NCBI GenBank assembly: GCA_003499925.1
Contig: DNRQ01000068.1
Location: forward strand, 318 to 7,951
DNA: 7,634 bases
Direction of reading: 5' to 3'
Source of the DNA: Geobacter sp.
Lineage (GTDB): Bacteria > Desulfobacterota > Desulfuromonadia > Geobacterales > Geobacteraceae
Position 1 is the stretch's first letter, and the number at the start of each line of letters is the position of its first letter. Positions 5,016 to 7,634 of the stretch are shown one piece after another. Below the pieces are notes generated by a model. The model saw only the letters and a list, made by a program, of their open reading frames with translations. It searched no databases and was not told the origin of the DNA. Position numbers and translations under genes: made by a program.

Positions 5016-5213
5016 CTAAACGAAAAGCGCGTTGATGTCGGTGAGGATGTCGTCGACGCTGATGCCGTGAGCGGCGCACCCCTGCTCCAGGGACTCGTTC
5101 TGAGCGCCCATGCAGCCGATGCAGCCGAGGTTGTATTTTCCGAGCACCTTGACGACGTCCGGGTGCATCCTCATCACTGCAGCAAAAGTCATATCCTTAG
5201 TTACCTGACTCAT
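5016..5213 (-). CDS. DUF1858 redox-disulfide domain protein
   Basis: This 65-residue protein is a stand-alone DUF1858 domain, the family described as the hybrid-cluster-protein-associated redox disulfide domain. It opens with the usual TKDMTFAAVMRMHPDVVKVL helix region, then YNLGCIGCMGAQ with the CxxC pair Cys31 and Cys34, and a third conserved cysteine at 46 (EQGCAAHGI). The last segment, SVDDILTDINALF, is the closing helix typical of the family. There is no signal peptide, so it should be cytoplasmic. The exact biochemical role is not known; a thiol-disulfide or metal-sensing role is inference. An AAAGGAG lies just upstream of the ATG at 5213. A palindrome sits in the likely promoter. It precedes recG on the same strand, but a functional link to recG is not evident. 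Confidence 0.9.
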   Translation of the reverse strand: MSQVTKDMTFAAVMRMHPDVVKVLGKYNLGCIGCMGAQNESLEQGCAAHGISVDDILTDINALFV

Positions 5214-5243
5214 GTAAGACTCCTTTAAAATCGGGTTAGTGTG

Positions 5244-5271
5244 ATTATTTTCTTCAACTGTGAGTTGAGAA
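5244..5271 (-). promoter_or_regulatory. Predicted promoter with embedded operator palindrome
   Basis: Read on the minus strand, TTCTCA (5266-5271, four of six matches to the -35 consensus) and AATAAT (5244-5249, five of six to the -10) are separated by 16 bases. The dyad TCAACT-GTG-AGTTGA (5254-5268) fills the spacer and touches the -35, a typical position for a repressor site. The DUF1858 start codon is 31 bases downstream of the -10. This is pattern-based; the regulator is unknown. Confidence 0.45.
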
Positions 5272-5336
5272 AACCGGGACGGCTCTGATGCGTGTGAAAG
5301 CTGCGTGAAACGTGCTGCCTGTGTCGGCGTTGCTAA

Positions 5337-5401
5337 ATCCCCCCCGACCCCCCTTTTTCAAAGGGGGGAGGTTTGGTCCGATTTCCAAAGGGGGAGGTTT
5401 T
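5337..5401. repeat. C-rich hairpin repeat, copy 2
   Basis: A perfect 9-bp stem CCCCCCTTT (5348-5356) and AAAGGGGGG (5360-5368) has a TTC loop. It is preceded by ATCCCCCCGA, and a degenerate half-copy TTCCAAAGGGGGAGG follows at 5383-5397. It matches the element at 124-151. It lies just past the end of greA and could terminate or stabilise the 3' end of the greA message, but no T-tract follows on the minus strand. No gene is seen in 5214-5416. Confidence 0.65.
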
Positions 5402-5416
5402 ATCCTTCCAAAGGTC

Positions 5417-5893
5417 CTACTCGTACCTGATCTCCATGATCTCATACTCTTTGGTGCCGGACGGGACGCTCACCTTGACGGTGTCGTCCAGCTTGTGGCC
5501 TATGAGCGCCTTCCCCACCGGCGAGGTGCAGGAAATCTTACCTATCTTGATGTCGGCTTCGTCCTCACCAACGATCTTGTAGGTGAGCTCCTCCTCGGTC
5601 GCCGTGTCGTAGACGGTCACCGTAGCTCCGAAGACGACCTTGTCGGGCTTCAAATTGGAGAGATCGACCACATAGGCGCGCGCCAGCTTGTCGCCCAGTT
5701 CCAGAATGCGTCCCTCGATAAAGCCCTGACGGTTCTTCGCCGCATCGTACTCTGCATTCTCCGAAAGATCTCCGTGTGCCCTCGCCTCGGCGATATCCTG
5801 TATAACCTTGGGGCGCTCCTCCTTGATCAGACGCTTCAGATCCTCCTGAAGGGCCTCGTAACTCTCCTTAGTCAATGGGACTGTCTGGGACAT
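5417..5893 (-). CDS. greA: Transcription elongation factor GreA
   Basis: GreA enters the RNA polymerase secondary channel and stimulates cleavage of backtracked transcripts. The 158-residue length is the family norm. The N-terminal coiled coil carries the hallmark tip ARAHGDLSENAEYDAAKNRQ (37-56). Its acidic Asp42 and Glu45 correspond to the catalytic Asp41 and Glu44 of E. coli GreA. The C-terminal FKBP-like domain follows, ending in SPVGKALIGHKLDDTVKV and PSGTKEYEIMEI. I start at the ATG at 5893, with AAGGAG (5904-5909) about ten bases upstream. The open frame runs further up to 6154, but that part translates intergenic repeats and is not protein-like. A G/C hairpin lies just before the ribosome binding site. 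carB is upstream on the same strand, 319 bases away. Confidence 0.97.
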   Translation of the reverse strand: MSQTVPLTKESYEALQEDLKRLIKEERPKVIQDIAEARAHGDLSENAEYDAAKNRQGFIEGRILELGDKLARAYVVDLSNLKPDKVVFGATVTVYDTATEEELTYKIVGEDEADIKIGKISCTSPVGKALIGHKLDDTVKVSVPSGTKEYEIMEIRYE

Positions 5894-5921
5894 CGGCTCA
5901 CTACTCCTTGATGAACTTCTA

Positions 5922-5941
5922 GGGGGGCCTGTTGGCCCCCC
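5922..5941. other. GC hairpin in the greA leader
   Basis: The 8-bp stem GGGGGGCC (5922-5929) and GGCCCCCC (5934-5941) has a four-base loop, TGTT on the plus strand and AACA in the minus-strand RNA. It lies about 13 bases upstream of the greA ribosome binding site in the direction of transcription. No U-tract follows on the minus strand. It could be a carB transcript end, an attenuator of greA, or an mRNA-stabilising structure. Confidence 0.5.
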
Positions 5942-5981
5942 CGTAGATCGCATTTGATCATGTGAAATGTACTTATCATCT

Positions 5982-6175
5982 CGTTCCCAAGCTCCAGCTT
6001 GGGAACGCAAATTGTATAGGAAGCTCCGCTTCAACGCCTCAAAGCTGGAGCTTTGACAGCGGTTGCAACGCCTCAAAGCTGGAGCTTTGACAGCGATTGC
6101 ATTCCCAAGCTGGAGCTTGGGAACGAGAAACTTTGACAGCGATTGCATTCCCAAGCTGGAGCTTGGGAACGAGAA
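5982..6175. repeat. Cluster of five related palindromes between carB and greA
   Basis: Five near-perfect inverted repeats share the core AAGCTggAGCTT or AAGCTccAGCTT. They lie at 5982-6007 (arms CGTTCCCAAGCT and AGCTTGGGAACG), 6040-6055 and 6074-6089 (arms CAAAGCT and AGCTTTG), and 6102-6123 and 6148-6169 (arms TTCCCAAGCT and AGCTTGGGAA). A 45-base direct repeat with a 46-base period (6085-6129 and 6131-6175) contains the last two and the linker TTTGACAGCGATTGC. They fill most of the 319-base carB-greA gap. They resemble REP/BIME-type intergenic elements. Each would fold as RNA on either strand and could protect or end the carB transcript. Confidence 0.9.
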
Positions 6176-6212
6176 GCTTCTCAGGTGGATCTGACCGACT
6201 ACCCCCCTATAC

Positions 6213-7634
6213 TTATTTGAGGTATTCCTGGATCGACTTCACTGCAAGCTTCGACTGCGACAGGGCGATGATGCCGTCCACTGCGGCCCGAGCGCCCGAG
6301 GCGGTCGTGTAATAGGCTACGTTGTTGACCAGGGTGTTCCTGCGAATCGAGAAGGAGTCCGCCACGGCTTGGGCTCCGAGGGTGGTGTTGATTACCATGC
6401 AGATCTCGTTATTCTTAATCGCGTCGACGATGTGGGGCCGCCCTTCAAGCACCTTGTTTACCACCTGTACCGGGATGCCCTTCTCCTGCAGATAGCTTGC
6501 TGTGCCGCGCGTGGCGACCAATTCGAAGCCCTGATCATACAGCCTTTTTGCACAGCTGACAATATGTTTTTTGTCAGAATCCTTGACGCTTATGAACACT
6601 TTACCGGACACGGGAAGCTTGACGCCGGCACCGGATTGCGCCTTGGCATAGGCCTCGGCGAAGGTCTCACCGATCCCCATCACCTCGCCGGTCGACTTCA
6701 TTTCGGGTCCGAGAATGGTATCGACGCCCGGGAACTTGGCGAAGGGAAACACCGACTCCTTCACCGAGATATGCTTCGGCACGATCTCGTCCACGATGCC
6801 TAGCTCGGCCAGGGTCTTGCCTGCCATGACCCGGGCGGCGATCTTGGCGAGCGGACGGCCGGTCGCCTTGGAGACGAAGGGGGAGGTGCGCGAGGCACGC
6901 GGGTTCACCTCGATGATGTAGATGTCGTCCCCCTTGACGGCGAACTGCACGTTCATGAGCCCCTTCACGTTGAGCTCAAGCGCCATCACCTTGGTCTGGC
7001 GCCTGATCTCGTCGGCGATCTCCCGGGAGAGGGAGTAGGGAGGAAGCGAACAGGCGGAGTCGCCGGAGTGGATCCCGGCCTCCTCGATATGCTCCATGAT
7101 GCCGCCTATCACGGCGACGGTGCCGTCGCACAGGGCGTCGACGTCGATCTCGATCGCCTCGTCCAGGAACTTGTCGATCAGGATCGGGTGCTCGGGCGAA
7201 GCCTGGACGGCCGTGTGCATGTAGCGGCGCAGGTTCTCCACGTCGTAGACGATCTCCATGGCGCGTCCGCCAAGGACGTAGGAAGGCCGCACCACCACCG
7301 GGTAACCGATACGATTGGCCACCGCTTCCGCTTCGGCAAAGGAACGAGCAGTGCCGTTCTCGGGCTGGCGCAGGCCGAGTTTATGCAGCATCTCCTGGAA
7401 ACGCTCACGATCCTCGGCGCGGTCGATGGCATCGGGCGAGGTGCCGATGATCGGCACACCAGCTTCCTCCAGGGCGACCGCCAGTTTCAGGGGGGTCTGG
7501 CCACCGAACTGGACGATCACCCCGACCGGTTTCTCCTTGGCGACGATTTCGAGGACGTCTTCCAGGGTCAGCGGCTCAAAATAGAGACGGTCGGAGGTAT
7601 CGTAGTCGGTCGAGACCGTCTCCGGGTTGCAGTT
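6213..7634 (-). CDS. carB: Carbamoyl-phosphate synthase large chain, C-terminal 473 residues (5' end outside window)
   Basis: CarB makes carbamoyl phosphate from bicarbonate, ATP and ammonia delivered by CarA, feeding pyrimidine and arginine synthesis. The frame is open to the window edge and begins NCNPETVSTDYDTSDRLYFE, corresponding to about residue 600 of the ~1070-residue E. coli enzyme. The second ATP-grasp (carbamate-phosphorylating) domain follows, with GGQTPLKLA, IGTSPDAIDRAEDRERF, RPSYVLGGRAMEIVY, HSGDSACSLPPY, GLMNVQFAVK and EVNPRASRTSPFVSKATG. The last ~130 residues form the MGS-like allosteric domain (KVFISVKDSDKKHIV, NKVLEGRPHIVDAIKN). All substrate-binding segments visible here are intact. 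The stop is TAA at 6213. carA is expected further right but is not in the window. A palindrome cluster follows the gene. Confidence 0.98.
   Translation of the reverse strand, partial: NCNPETVSTDYDTSDRLYFEPLTLEDVLEIVAKEKPVGVIVQFGGQTPLKLAVALEEAGVPIIGTSPDAIDRAEDRERFQEMLHKLGLRQPENGTARSFAEAEAVANRIGYPVVVRPSYVLGGRAMEIVYDVENLRRYMHTAVQASPEHPILIDKFLDEAIEIDVDALCDGTVAVIGGIMEHIEEAGIHSGDSACSLPPYSLSREIADEIRRQTKVMALELNVKGLMNVQFAVKGDDIYIIEVNPRASRTSPFVSKATGRPLAKIAARVMAGKTLAELGIVDEIVPKHISVKESVFPFAKFPGVDTILGPEMKSTGEVMGIGETFAEAYAKAQSGAGVKLPVSGKVFISVKDSDKKHIVSCAKRLYDQGFELVATRGTASYLQEKGIPVQVVNKVLEGRPHIVDAIKNNEICMVINTTLGAQAVADSFSIRRNTLVNNVAYYTTASGARAAVDGIIALSQSKLAVKSIQEYLK

Noticed and set aside
5894..6154. N-terminal extension of GreA in the same open frame
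   Set aside because: It translates the palindromic repeats. GreA length, the coiled-coil start and the AAGGAG place the start at 5893.
5982..6175. Possible CRISPR array or attachment site cluster
   Set aside because: The repeats are self-complementary, spaced irregularly and of two lengths, with repeated rather than unique linkers. There is no integrase nearby.

Overview
The window looks like a chromosome segment of a Geobacter-like bacterium (Desulfuromonadia; Geobacter, Geomonas or Citrifermentans type). This rests on carB, greA, a DUF1858 redox-disulfide protein and recG lying on one strand, high G+C core genes, and C-rich and palindromic intergenic repeats. The taxonomic call is inference from gene content and memory of gene order. 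No species was identified.

Right half (2507-7634, all minus strand, so transcription runs right to left): the 3' part of carB (carbamoyl-phosphate synthase large chain, cut by the window edge), a 319-base spacer with five nested palindromes, greA, a spacer with a C-rich hairpin repeat, a small CxxC protein (DUF1858) with a palindrome inside its predicted promoter, and recG. RecG carries an unusual N-terminal AbrB/SpoVT-like domain joined by an Ala-rich linker encoded by 24-bp repeats.

Left part (about 245-2506): a cluster of toxin-antitoxin loci, most of them damaged. From left: a hicA toxin gene reduced to its first codons plus its last ~20 codons, with the hicB antitoxin intact; a 108-bp diverged second copy of the recG 3' end; an intact yefM-yoeB operon with a well-formed operator; a small third ORF with a MazE-like acidic tail, closed by a hairpin terminator; about 500 bases of repeats (five 21-bp units, seven CCTGGG hexamers); an orphan antitoxin C-terminal tail; and a mazF/pemK toxin whose last ~12 codons are out of frame.

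The most informative structure is the pair of recG 3' ends. The sequence at 660-769 repeats 2505-2614 with 9 mismatches, nearly all synonymous, so the block from 770 to 2504 looks like a ~1.84-kb island added behind recG. The related but non-identical recG tail suggests it arrived by recombination with, or site-specific insertion from, a relative. No integrase or transposase is present. I see no clearly new multi-gene system. The window is best described as housekeeping genes flanked by a decaying toxin-antitoxin island.
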